Shown piece after piece: positions 23,310 through 36,000 of a DNA stretch of 64,000 bases; position 1 is the first letter of the stretch, and each line of letters starts with the position of its first letter. The notes under the pieces were generated by a model, which saw only the letters and a program-made list of their open reading frames with translations, did no database searches and was not told where the DNA came from. Origin of the DNA: Norana najaformis (lineage: Eukaryota; Annelida; Clitellata; Crassiclitellata; Hormogastridae); assembly GCA_964023275.1 (NCBI GenBank), contig OZ029916.1, positions 46,813,749 to 46,877,748 of the forward strand. The letters are read 5' to 3'. Both the position numbers and the translations under genes were made by a program.

Positions 23310-23575
23310 GGTGGTCTATCGGCAAAGATCAATGATCATTCGGTTGCGGGTTCGATTCCGTGTAACGACCCTGGACAATTGTTTGCGGACACCGTGCCTC
23401 TGTCACCAAGCAGTAGAATTTGGTACAGGCGTAAGGTGGGAAATAAACGGCAAGCCCTGCGATGCACTGGCCCCGTGGCCAGGACCTTAGCATTCATCCG
23501 GCTCAAGGGCCTAAGAAAAGGAAATGAGCGCCACCCCTACGTTCCTCATGGGACATGGGACCCTTACTCACTGAC
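23310..23575 (+). repeat. tRNA-derived SINE (B box ggttcgattcc)
   Basis: Head with gcgggttcgattccgtg, body with gacaccgtgcctctgtcaccaagcag and ccctgcgatgcactggcc, then a taagaaaaggaaatgagcgcc end. Well-matched copies: 60890-61155 (+), 38610-38815 (-), 61620-61800 (-), and a 3' fragment at 44640-44735. Confidence 0.8.
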
Positions 23576-24649
23576 TCTGAAAGTCGGCAAAGAGACGTTC
23601 ATGCCTTTAATACCCCACCATCCGATAGAGTCAGAAGATATACCTATGTAGTTTTCATGCGCATTGCCTTATCAAGGAACATATGGAGACATCTCGCGTC
23701 TCGCCGTTAATTTTCCCATGTACCCCATGTCAGATGGATTAGGGATAGGAGGGGCTACACACCCCGAGTCTGGTCTGAGGGGCGCCGGCATATAACCAAG
23801 AGGGGCTTTTGGGAGGGGCGAACCGTCCCCATGCCTATAACTAAATCCGCCACTGAAAAGGGGAAGGGAATGACCCGCTTTTAGACAGTGCTTAGTGGTG
23901 GTTACGTAGACCCGGTGTGAATAAGCTGGTGTAAAAGAGCCTTACTTACTCACTTACTCTTTGATGCGACTTTTTATACGGCGCTGAGAAATTTCGGTGA
24001 TATACATTATGTTTTCACCTCACGAAAACCTCAAGAGCATGGTCACAGATGAAACGTAGTTTTACGTACTTCAATTTTGCATTTCCTGTGCATTGCTAAT
24101 TTGTTCTTCGTTCAGTCTTTCACTCAATTTTTATAGCACCTCTCTAAGACAGCAGCGCTTTTAGCTCAGCCTCGGCGAAGCAGTCAAGAAGCTTTGATAA
24201 AAGATACATGCGCAGCCAAAGGAAGACGCAGATCTGGAGCAATCAACGGCTTCCGAGGCTCTTAAGAGGCGCTACATAAAGAGATTCTAAGAAGAAAAAA
24301 AGGTCAGAGCAGTAATTTGTAATGTAACTTATATGGCTGTTTTTATAGCGCCTTTCAAGAACCGCACAAAAGCGCTAAAACACGGTTATCCAACAGTGTG
24401 AAAGCGCCACCTGACAATAGAGTGTATCAATCCATGTAGCCTACTCTTGAGCAAACCGCGAGAGAGAGCCATGGGTATGAAGTCTTAGCTACTCATCATA
24501 TGGTGGCCAGTCACCTTCCTTACCGTCTGATCTTCCCACTGACAATCTACTCATTTTTAGCTGAGTTAATATGGAGGGAGTGTGTTTACAGTAGGACCGA
24601 GTAGGTTGCGTTTTACGCCGTCTGTGCATTTTAGCGGGAAAGACGACCG

Positions 24650-24665
24650 TATATAAAAGGTGTTG
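24650..24665 (+). promoter_or_regulatory. TATA-box-like motif, unassigned
   Basis: cgtatataaaagg matches the TATA consensus well. It could be the core promoter of the kinectin-like gene, about 4.5 kb before its first coding exon, or belong to a repeat. Nothing in the downstream sequence settles this. Confidence 0.2.
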
Positions 24666-25083
24666 TGTTTACGTTTGGCTCAAACTCGATTTTTGTTGTT
24701 GTTGGGTCTGCGTGGCCGTTTGTTGCAAATCCCTAGGCTTCTCCTTTGGTCTCCCAGCATGGATGACTTGTTTGATTCTTCGGAGCCGTTTCGGTTCGTT
24801 TTTTCGCCGTTTTTCGTCGCCTTCTGTTGGTGGACTTCTTCTTTTTCTTCTAGAGGTTTCTAATGGTGTGTCTCTGCCTGTGCTTCTTGCTCAATTCGAG
24901 TCATGTTACGCTTGTAAATAGCTTATGAAAATTATATTTTAACCTTAAGTTTGGATCTTCTTAAATATCGCTAGAGAGCCTGCAACAATAAGAATGTACA
25001 TTTCACCAGGAATGAAGTAAGGTTACGTATATATGCATATTTGCTTATATGAAAACACATATTTGCTTATGAGTGAGTAGGCC

Positions 25084-25860
25084 TATGTTTTAATCTAATC
25101 TAATCTCATCTAATCTCATCTCATCTAATCTAAAGACTTTTGCAGTCAAAAATCCAAAATCATAAACCGTTAGAGAAGCATGGTCAAATTCCGATACATA
25201 TCCGAATTCTACCCGAATATATATATATATACATATATATATATACAGTCGCCCGTACATGAATATATATATATATATGTATAGACAAGTACGGGCTACT
25301 GTAAGGGGTTTGGTAAACGACGCCCGTGAGATGGTGAGATGTGGTGTTGTTGGGGGTGGGTAGGTGGGTGGGACAAATGACAAACACCACCCAAGGGAAA
25401 CGTCACCATTTGACTTGGAAATTCTTGAACGTCGCGATACTACGTCGGTCAGTGGATGGTTGGGTTGCTGGATGAGTGGACGCCACTGGATGGGTGTATT
25501 GGGTGGGTGGGTGGACCGGTGTATTGGGTGGGTGGGTGATATGGCTGTCAGCATTATGGGGGGAATACCTAAATGTGCTGCACTCGGCCACACACATGCA
25601 GTCAGACAGAAAGATAGGCAGATAGATGGATAGACAGAAGGACAGATAGACAGACGCGCAAACACACGCACCCACTCAGACTATCTGTCTATCTGACAGG
25701 CAGACACATAAACAAACAGATAAAAACAGACAGAGAGACAGACACAGGCAGGCGGACAAACAGACAGAGAGATAGAAAGGCAGATATAGACATGTGACGG
25801 ACTTGTAGATGAACGGACGGACGGACGGACGGGGAGAGAGAGAGGGAGGAGGGAGACAGA
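25084..25860 (+). repeat. (ATCTA)n, (AT)n and (CAGA)n microsatellites
   Basis: A taatctaatctcatc tract at about 25090-25132, (AT)n at 25216-25280, a GGGT-rich stretch near 25500-25545, and CAGA/CAGG units at 25605-25830 with a short (ACGG)n run. Confidence 0.85.
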
Positions 25861-26639
25861 GAAAGAGAAAGAGAAAGAGAGATATACATATAAGTAGACA
25901 GACTCTCTCGCTTCCTTTACATTTTCGTCTTTTTCTTCGCTCCCTCTCCTAATATATAATTGGGTGTTGGTCCTGCAAAGGTGTGACGAATGAATATTAA
26001 TGAATGAATATTAAGATCTTAACATGCCAGACATTTAAAAAAATAGAATCAGAGGCACGGCCAGTCGCTCAGAGGGAGACAGCCAGTAGCAAAGGAGGAA
26101 TAACTAGTCAAAAACAAGCTAGAAAGTGTACGTTGTCACCCTTATTAACTCTCTGTAGATGAAGGGGTGGTCATTCCGTGCCCCAGTGCATGCCAGGGCA
26201 ATTTTATAGCGCAGCGTAGGACTTTTCGTCTAAAACCGAAAAGTGTAGTCGTGATGACAGCTTTCGTGATACAATGAGGGTTTGAGGCGGCCTCTAGCGA
26301 ACATCGATTTGAGTTATTAAAATGTTCGCTAGATGGCTCGAATTGAAATTTGTTCTATGATCAGAAATCGAATTCTCGACTAATACTTTTTTGTCCTAGG
26401 CTACTCACCAACTCCATCTTCACACTGTCCACCGCTACTCAGCAGTTTAATCATTTAAATTCTATCTTTGTTATATCTCTCCTTTCTCGCTCTCCGTCGA
26501 ACAACTTGGTCAATGTAAAACAACGATATTGTATATCCCAGGCATATTTTGGCCCGCGGGATGTCACTGTTGGCCAAATAATGGCCCAATGTTGATGTAC
26601 CGAACGTGGCTGACATCCAGATTCATGTGCAGAAATTCA

Positions 26640-26940
26640 TACGAACTTACTAACATTTCACCTCGTGCAATTTCTGCGCAGGACTTTCATTCAAGACTGA
26701 CAATATTTCTCTTCCACAAATCTTACTCTGATTCTTCCTATTCCCCTTATCTCTCTTCCCTTTCAAGTTTCCAACACCCACACACCGTATTCGTCCCACT
26801 GTTTGCCTGCCTGACTCGTGGTTCTTGACCTAGAACCGAACACTCTGTCTGTTGTTTTTGTTTTGACTGAGCGCCTGTGAATAAGCTGGTTCATTGGGCG
26901 CTGTAGAAATCTCGAGATTATGATTTTCGATTAAGAACGT
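26640..26940 (+). mobile_element. LINE 3' end, sense orientation
   Basis: Encodes ISAQDFHSRLTIFLFHKSYS in line with the copy at 22660, then the same tail family (cctagaaccgaacactctgtctgttgt, gagcgcctgtgaataagctgg) and ends in ctcgagattatgattt. It is 5'-truncated. Confidence 0.75.
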
Positions 26941-28284
26941 TGTCAATAATTTTACGGTGTAGTGATATTCACCCGACCCCAGTCAGCGAAGTTGTTCAAC
27001 TCCTAAATCAACTTCGTTTTCATCCGTCTCTTCATGCTTCGCACACTCTTACCTTAAAAGTGGCGCTTTACAAATTTGCAAGATTATGATTAGAATTAAA
27101 TATATTTTTTCTTACTTACTAACTAAAATATCTGTACGCTTATTTACTTTTGATTAGCCGTAGGGCAGGGCACCGTAACACCGGATGTTGAGTGGCAGTA
27201 AATTTTCAGTCCACGTCTAAATTTTACTGTTAATGTTGGATAGGTTGGTTAATTCTTGGAATTTACTGCTGATTTCTGTAGCAATTATGCAGCTTAATTA
27301 CGCAGTTATATGTAAATAAAAATCCAGAATTTATTACATTTCCTGTATTGACGTCAGATGCTTAAATCAAGACATTTTCTCTGTTTTTTGCGGCCTTCGT
27401 GACGTTTGGATATAGCAACGCCCTCAGCTCTCAAGAAATTGATTTATAAAATGCTTTTTATGTAAAAATGTTGGACGCGACAGTATAAGTTAGTATCTTT
27501 TGAGAAGCTGGTTATCAGTCAACGAAGCTGTTATGAGCGAAAAACGCGAAATTTTGTCAGCGTCCATATGGCGTCGAGTGTAGGTGTTGGACTTCGCTCT
27601 GTCAGACATCCGTATCCTGGGGCTGGGGACCCACACGAAAGTCAAACAGTTTTAATTAGACACATCGTTTAGTAAGTTGCCAGGAATTATGATATAAAGC
27701 CATTGGAGGGTCTTTTCTGTCTGATGTATAATGCCATCTCCAAAGCACCACATGACTATTTCTGTAGAAACGTCATGATTTCGGGAAAAACTCGGATTTT
27801 TAAGGTCACAATTTTAAAATGAAAGACTGTTCCGTTTTGTAGCTTAGAAGTACGATTTGTATCAGGCCCTATATATTGATCTTGAAACCTGACCCTTCTG
27901 TTAATTGACTTGCCTTCTTGTGCTGATCTTGATATATGACTGCTTATGTTAATTGTTGATGTAGTATGCTAATTTTATGACATGACCTCCTACAGCGTAG
28001 CTACAGGTGGTGTTTAGTCATTTACTGCCGGTTTATGTTTTACCATTAACTTGTTCATCTGCACCATCAAATAGTAATATTTTTATTTTTTGACCGATTT
28101 AGTGAGAGCAAGATGATAAGTGAATACTGAGACAATGAGGAATGAGAACTTTAAGCAATGAAATTTTAGGCATAAAAGTGTAAACATATATTTAAATTGT
28201 CTGGATGTATTGAAATTTTATAGAATTTTAGCATGCTTTGTTGCAGTTTATATGACAGCTATTTACAGAATCATAATCATAATC

Positions 28285-28475
28285 CCGAGATTTCTACAGC
28301 GCCCAACGAAAGCCACATCACAGTGACCAGCTTATTCACAGACGCACAGTCAAAACAAAATCAATAGGCAGAAGTGTTCAGTTCCAGGTCAAGATCCAAG
28401 AGTCAGGCAGAGAGACAGATGGCAGCTACGGTGGGTGATGTTTGGGATTGGAGCAGAAAGAGGGATAAGAGGAAG
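28285..28475 (-). repeat. LINE 3'-tail copy, antisense
   Basis: Begins aatcccgagatttctacagcgcccaacg and carries caaaatcaataggcag and gttccaggtcaagatccaag; antisense to the 28845-29090 copy, so the two form an inverted pair about 400 bases apart upstream of the kinectin-like gene. Confidence 0.75.
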
Positions 28476-28844
28476 AAGCAGATGATTAGTATGGATCTCA
28501 TGACAAAATAAGAAATATATTGTTTAAATTTGACAATAAACAAATATCTCAGTTGTCTGGATGTGTTAAAGTTTGCTTTGTGTTTGAATGTAAATATTGT
28601 ATACCTGGTATTATTTATATAAGTGAATTGTGTAAATATAATATATAAATTATATAAAGGAATACGTAAGTGCTGTGTGTAAATTAAATAAATGAATATG
28701 TACTTACACCAGAAACTCCTTACAACTCATTCTGTTATGACTTGAAGTCTGATATAAAACTGTCAGGGATGTTCATCCAAAATTTAGTTTGCTTTAGAAA
28801 ATGATCTCATAGCACAGCCCCAGTATAAAGGAGTTCTTGATGTG

Positions 28845-29090
28845 GCTTCTACTCAAAACTAAAACACTCCTCATCTGAAGATCCTATCTTGCTTACTCTT
28901 CTTTCTCTTATTTATCTTGCAGATCCAATCCAAACCCCACCCACCATAGCTGTCTGACTGCCTGCTGACTTGGATCTTGACCTGGAACCGAACCCTTCTT
29001 TTGTTTTGACTGAGAGCCTGTGAATAAGCTGGTTCCCGTGACTTAGCTTTTGTGTGGTGTGGTAGAAATCTCGGGTTTATGATTACGATG
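28845..29090 (+). repeat. LINE 3'-tail copy just upstream of the kinectin-like first coding exon
   Basis: Sense tail: cttgacctggaaccgaaccc, gagcctgtgaataagctggttcccgtg, gaaatctcgggtttatgattacgat. It ends about 80 bases before the splice acceptor at 29173. Confidence 0.75.
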
Positions 29091-29173
29091 GCTCCGGAAG
29101 ACAATATTACGAGTTATTCCGGTCATTTTTAATTGTCAGGATGTGGTAAACTTGTATCTGTGTTTGGTTGCAG

Positions 29174-30029
29174 AGTAAACAAGAGTTAGTTGGAAAGATG
29201 ATGACCATGGATCTCCAGACGATATTGATCTGCCTCGGAGTCTTCATCGTCTCTGCCTTCCTCATCTACCTGATCCTGGCGGTGACAATGCGTGAGACGA
29301 CCTTCGAGCAGGTGATGGAGGAACAGAAGCGGAACCAGGAGGCGGCGCAGTGGAACCGACCGAAGGAACCGAAAAAGGACAAGAAGAAGAAGTTCAAGAA
29401 GGGCAAGGCGGGCGACAAAGGAGCAGCCGAGACCGAGAAAAAGGACGACATCTACAAGGAGCATAAGATGGTGGAGCTCGAGATTGACCCGGAATACATC
29501 GAGGCCTCAGACTCGGGAAGTACTTCGACTTCACCTGCAAAGAAGTCGAAGGCTGCAAAGGTTAAACCAATCCTGGCAAACAAGGAGGAGAAGGTTAATG
29601 TCGTAAAGGAAGCCCCGGAGCTTGTCCACCGTAAGAACGTGCCGAAAGATGCAGTCGAGATAAAACACGAACGTGAGCAGCATCAAGTTCGCAACGGAAA
29701 GGATGAAAGTGCCGCGGCCAAGGTTCCGGAAGCTGCAAGACCTGCTCCAGAGGTTAGAAAAGTTGCTGAGGTTCCAAGAGTCGTTGAACCGGTAGGTTTA
29801 TCAGAGGCACAGAAGTTGGCGACATCGTCTCAGCTGGCAGCTAAGAAGGAGGCGTCGAAGAAGAAGAAGGCGCCGCGTGATGTTTCAGAGGAGGCTGCAT
29901 CCGAAGTTGTGGAAAAGGTGGCTACTGCAAAACTTGCGTCAGCTCCACCAGCAACTGAACTGGTGAATGGATGTGAACCAGCTTTGAAGTCGGCAAAAAA
30001 GATCAAAAACTATGACCTGACCGATTCAG
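29174..30029 (+). CDS. KTN1/RRBP1: First coding exon of the kinectin/RRBP1-like gene: membrane anchor and KP-rich region
   Basis: The exon starts at an acceptor (ttgcag|agtaaac), so a 5' untranslated exon must lie upstream. Three in-frame ATGs are close together at 29198, 29201 and 29207. The third (gaccatgg) has the best Kozak context, so the true N-terminus may be MDLQTILICLG. The hydrophobic stretch LICLGVFIVSAFLIYLIL is an uncleaved signal anchor by analogy with kinectin. The basic stretch DKKKKFKKGKAGDKG is the probable ribosome/microtubule-interacting KP region. The rest is Ala/Lys/Glu-rich and probably disordered. Confidence 0.9.
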
Positions 30030-33000
30030 GTTGGTTTCTATTCCTGTTTTGAAAGTACTAATTCCTCGTCTTCCCTTTATCTGTCCTGCAGATCCAATTC
30101 CAAACACCATCCACTGTAGTGGTCAGAATCTCTGACCTACGGCCTCTGACTCTGACTCTGCCCTACTCTTGGATCTTGGCTCGAACCGAACCTTTCCTGC
30201 CTATCGATTTTGTTTTGACTGAGCGCTTTTGAATAAACTGGTTCCCGTGACTTAGCTTTCATTGGGCGCTGTGGAAATCTTGAGTTTACAATCATGAAAT
30301 GTTGTGTATTTTTGCTTACAGAGTTTGTGACAAGTGAGGTTGATAATCTGTTGGCGTCTGTCCAACTGGCACAGATGAATGATACAGACATCCAGAGCTT
30401 GATTGATGCTTTGATTGCAAAGCTTTCAGACGCTGAACTGGCCAAGACATTTGACTGGACAAAGGTGAGAATTATAGTTTGTTGCTTAAGGTACGTGTCC
30501 TTTAACAATTCTTTTAAAACTAATGACTTCTGTAGCTCCGTTATACTTTGGGTTGTTAATATCGGTTTTTTTGGCAAACCGATTATCGGTTGTAGAAATC
30601 CGATTTTAAACCAATTATCGGTTTTTGTTGGCCCTCGTAGCAATTAGAAAATTTAATATGTTATTAAATAAATATAATGCAAGTTACTTTATGTATTACA
30701 TACCGTAAGTTACGTACGTACATGTCAGTCAACACCGAAATGTTTATTTTCTACTTAAAGTTTTATACTGTACGTTGGCAATCGTGGTCCAATATTTCCA
30801 TTAGCATCGCCTTGGCTACAGCCCTAGCCCTCGCCGCAGCAAATACAGCCGGCTGCAAGAGGCTTATCCAAGCAGGATGCACAGCTCAATATAATGGACA
30901 CCTATCTGTGCAGTAATAGTAATACCCAAAATAGCATGGATGGAAGCTAGGTATGCCTTTGATGAGTGCCCCGGGCTGCAGCGGACAGTAGAGCAAACAG
31001 TCTTGGATGAGGACAGATGTGCAGTGCATCCTACTGGATAAACTCGGACGCCCGCTAAGCCCTAGGGTGCAGCCCTCCATGGGCGCGTCTGAAGCCACGC
31101 CCACGCATTGGACAACGATGTTATAACATTGCCACGCTTACAAATTTGAACGAAAACAATCGTAAACACTAAACAAATCCATGAATTATTTCTGTCTGGC
31201 ATTTCTTATAATTTTCACTACAAAATGACACCAAAAAAATAATTCGATTATCGTTTTGTAAATAAGAAATCGGATAATCGTTTTCGAAACCGATAATCGG
31301 ATTTCCGATTATCGTTTAACATTCCTAGTTATACTACACAAAGCATCAGTTGATGGTCGCTTGAAGTGATACCGTAGCAAACCTGAAGTCAGGCTGTGAT
31401 GGATAAGCAAGCTGAAGCAAGGGAGTCTTAACTGTAGAACTGAATGAGATGAAAGAACTGGCAGATCACAAAAACAAAACTGGGAAAACCACTGGAAACG
31501 CCAAGAGCCTGACACTGTTGGGGCAAGGCACAACATGAGTCAAAGTATCTGTTAATCTAGTACGATATAATTAGGCATGAGGAGTGAGCAGAGGTAGGTC
31601 AGCTAATTTTATTGTAATTTTATTATGTACATAGACACTTAAACACACCTTTTAAATAACTTGCAAAAGCACTGAATAATTGTAAAGTCATAAACAAAAA
31701 GTTAATCAGTTAGCAGTTTTCAGATAACTAAAAAAGTCACCACTGGTGTCCCAGACACAATTGCAGAGCCCAACCAATGGATTCCCATCCAGAGCTGACA
31801 GTTGGCATCTTGTTCGGAATTCCTGGGCCCCATCGCATCAAGGATGAGTTTCAGTCACACCTGTTGATACTACATAATCAACTGCAAGACATATTCTTCA
31901 CTGGATTCTTTGCTCAATGAACAGCCTGTTTAATGACTGCAGTGTGGGTGTAATATTTTGATATTTAGAGGTTTTTGTTATGGCCCCAAAATCTATTTCC
32001 GGATCTAGATCTGTTTGTCTGGTTGATTTTAGAAAGGACACAAGGCAGATCCAGTCACTCAGTTGCGTCGCCAGTTGGAAGAGAAGGAGAGAGCACTTGA
32101 GGAAGGTGAGCTTCATCTAACCAGGCCTGGGAGAACTTTTGTACGTTGTGTCTTGGATTTAAGAAGGCATTCTTATAGGAGATTATGGCCTTCAAGGCTA
32201 CATGCAGTTTGACAGTGCAGTCTGTGTTGATTTTATATGACTGGTCTACGATTCGGACCCAAATGGCAGAGGTTGAATTCCAGTGCTTGCTTGGCCACCA
32301 GGGCACACTGGGTCGGGCACGGTTGGGGCTCAAACCCACAGTCATTGGGTTGCAGAACAAGAATGCTACCAAACAAACCATCATATCGAATCAGTTTCTG
32401 TTTTTGGTATCAGTGTCCCTAGTCACATTTTATTAGAGTTCTTGTTTATAAGAAAGGCTGTATCATAAATTTTTATTTTGAATTTTTTTTAGAACAACAG
32501 CGTAACCTGTCAGGAAGTACGAAGATAAAGGAATTGAACCAGGAGCTGATGAATGAGCGCCAGAAGTTTGCATCTCTTGCGAAAATGAATCAGGACCAGG
32601 TTAGTTAGTTAATTAGTTAATTGGTTAGCTGGTTGGTTAGTTAGTCAGTTACTTAAATAACACCTTCTGAGAACTTCTCAAAAGCACTTCTCATGAATCT
32701 AAGTGATGTTATAGTTCATTAAAAGCGAGAAATATATCCTCAAGTGAATGGTGATCAAAAAGCGGATTGCAAGGCGAAGCAATTCTGCCAAATGTTTCTT
32801 TCACACGTTCCGTTGGTTCTTCACCATTCTTTACATAAATTTTCTCTTGCATTTGTCATTGGCAGGGTGTCGAGATCCAGGCAATGCAGGCACGCATGCA
32901 GGAATCGCACGGACAGCACATGTCCGAGCTGAGCGCCTATCGCAGTCAAATGGAGGCAAAGACGAAGCAGGCAAACGAAGGGTTGAATCAGATTCAGAGG

Positions 33001-36000
33001 CTGAAGGAGGAGAACAAGATTCTTCAGGACGCTGTCGCCAAAACCCAGTATGTTGAAAACTCGTGACTGTCTACCACTTTCGTTCACGGTGTGATTTCTA
33101 GTTGGCGGCAGTTGGGTAAGACTTACGGACAAGAAGGAGGCATGTGGTAGCATATTGGATAGAGTGCTCAGCTTGTAATGCGCGGGATACAGGTTCAAGC
33201 CTCCTCCAAGAAATGTCGCTGTGTAGGCGCTAGTCTTTCACTCACAATTGCTCAGGGCCATTGATTGATGTGGCATCTAATAAATGCAGAAATAATAATA
33301 TTAATAATGTATGAGAAAAGTGTTATCTTTGATGAGAACCGGTGGGGAAAAAGATCTATGGTGTGGATTGAAGCAAAATATGGGGGAAGGAATGTATCTT
33401 AAGGGGAATTACTTAACGATTGGCTGTTGTATGATGTCAGACATCTCGCTGGAGCAGAAAAGACAATCGATGAGCTGAGACAGAAGGTGAACGTCATGGA
33501 ATCTGCACTCCAGCAACTCTCAAAGCAGCTGAACGCGGCTGAAAATGGGAAGAAGGCGAGCGAGAACAAGGTGAAGCAGTACGAAGAACGCGTCCACGAG
33601 ATGGAGACATCAGTGGTGAGCTTAAAGATTACGTAGATAGGAAGATGGTGATTGGTGAAGATTAGTGTGATTGATGATAACGATGCTGATGCTGCTGCTG
33701 CTAATGATGATGATGATGGCTGTTGATTGGTGATTGGTGATGATTAGTTTGATGGTTGATGATGATTAATGGTGATGATTGGTGATGATCATGATGATGA
33801 AGATGATGATGAATTTTGTATTTGTAATTATAATTAGAAATTTATATTGTGCCTTTTCAAAAGAATTTATCAGAAGCACTCTCTATGCTATCTTAAATGG
33901 TGTTAAAGTTCATTAACAAGAAAGAGTTCATCAGTAAGCAGTCTGTGCTCAGATAACGAGAAAAATCGTTAATGGTGGGCTTATTATTATTATGAAAAAT
34001 TTTAACACATGCAAAGTCACACGAATCTGATTCAGGCATGTCTGAATGGATGGGTGGATGGACGGAATGAACAAACAGATCAGCGAACGACTGAATAAAC
34101 GAATGAATTAAAGGAATAAATGGATGAATGAGTGCACAAACACTTTCGTGCAATTGTTGATCACTGTTGGTCGAGGCGTATAGGAAACATGCAGGTCTCC
34201 CATCAGCAAAGCTGGAAAATCTTTTTTACCAATACACGCATCCAACAACTTGGCCAAACATTGCGTTTTAAGTTTCTGAATTAATATTGCTGATTTCATA
34301 AGCGATTCTGATCTTCTGCAGAGAGATTCACAGGCAATGGCCCAGCGCTACAAAGAGCTGTCAGATGAACTTCACAAGTCGGAAGGTCACGTGAATTCGC
34401 TGACCATGGAACTGGATAAGCAGGGGGCTGCACTGAGGCGTGCCGAGGATGAAAAGAACGGCTATCTGGCCGAGCTGAAGAACAGGGAGAACCAGATTAA
34501 TGTACAGTACTTTAATTTCTAATTGCTTAATGAAACCTTGTTATTTTGTGGCCAATTAAACTCATTGCTTGTAGTTGCTTAATGACGCTCTTTGATGTTT
34601 TGCGAATTAAAGGTGCTTTTTAATTGCATTTAAATGATCCTTGTTGATGATGGAGGTTGTATTTAGGCAGCTCCAGACACTTGATAGAATACATTTTGAG
34701 TTCCTCATAAAAGCACTACCTAAGCTGGCCTTGGTGATGTCAAAGTTCACTAAAAATAGACAGTTCATCTTTAACCAAATGATGCTCAGATAACAGGAAA
34801 AGTCACCACCAGCTAATATATGTGTGTGTGGGGTGAATGGGTGGGTGGGTTCGTTGAAAACTAGGGCTTGCTTGTGTATATTTTTACCTGTTTCTGATGA
34901 CTATTAAAAGTGTTGGTTGTTATCATCTCAGGAGTTGCAAAATCATGTGAGGCTGACTACATCGAAGCTAGAAGAACTGCTTCAGAACAACGAACGGAAA
35001 GATTCCGAGCTGCAGGTAACATTTCAAAACTTGCATAATTGTCTGTTATTAGGTGTGTGCGATAGTCTAGCGTGCATGCTGTCAACCTTGAAGTTAGGAT
35101 TCAAATGCCTGCCAGGGCTGGGGTGTTTCAAGATTTCTGCACCTTATATTGAAGTGGGCTATGAAACGAGTCCTCTGACCGGGCGTTGTTGGTGGGAAGA
35201 TCAGATGGTGAGGCAGAGGACTGGCCTTGTACGCCTAAGCTAAGAAAACTGAAGATGTTAACACTCCATACTGGTGGCTGCCCCATTTGGGGCTAGATTA
35301 AAGGACTGATCTGATGATGATGATGGGTGCCATTGATTAATTATTATATTTGATTAGTTCTTAGCATAATGGCCGAATGTGCAGATGGTGTTTTTGCCAG
35401 TTAGATCTGTTGTGGGGCATGGTAACTGAATGGATATAGTGCTCGGCTTGTAATGCGGAGAGTATGGGCTCGAGTCCTCCCTGAGATTGTATTGTATTGT
35501 ATTTGATAATTTATATAGCGCTTCTTACAGAACAAACTACTCAGAGGCGCTTCCAGCGTGAGAGCCCCTGGGAAATAAGAACATCTTTAAACAATGAGCT
35601 GACTGAGCTCTATGAACAACAATGACCCTAGCACAAAGCGATAGCAGAAGTTCATTCCAGAGAGATGGGCCAACAACAGCAAAAGCCCTCTGCTGAGCAA
35701 GAGAGGACTTAACACAAGGAACAAATAGATCCATACGATCTAAAGAACGTAAAGGGCGGGATGAGGTACTAGAGAGTGGAGGCCGAATAAGATCACAAAG
35801 ATATTTTGGAGCCTGGCCCATGCGAGCTCTTATTACCAGTGATAATAGTTTAAACTGAATACGAGATTGGATAGGGAGCTGATGAAGTTGCTGAATGATG
35901 TAATCAGAGATATGAGAGAAACGAGGAAGACGTGATATTAACCTGGCGACAGGTTACTGTGTGGGAACCTTGAACGAGTCCTTCACTCACTGCTGCTCAG

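Larger units (their letters stand above)
15954..29173. other. Repeat-rich intergenic region between the neuropeptide and kinectin-like genes
   Basis: About 13 kb with no supported coding exon. The copies I could identify are listed separately. The remaining stretches (about 16970-17400, 18760-19500, 20400-21050, 23600-24600, 24930-25080, 25900-26640 and 26940-28270) are A/T-rich or weakly repetitive. One or more 5' non-coding exons of the kinectin-like gene should lie here, since its first coding exon begins at a splice acceptor, but I cannot place them. Confidence 0.5.

Noticed and set aside
24660..24921. Small frames downstream of the TATA-like motif
   Set aside because: No recognisable domain, overlapping alternatives in two frames and no clear splice sites; kept only as a low-confidence promoter motif.
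32748..33056. 102-codon frame overlapping the kinectin-like exon at 32866
   Set aside because: It is a shadow frame; the true frame shows heptad coiled coil and fits the phases of both neighbouring exons.
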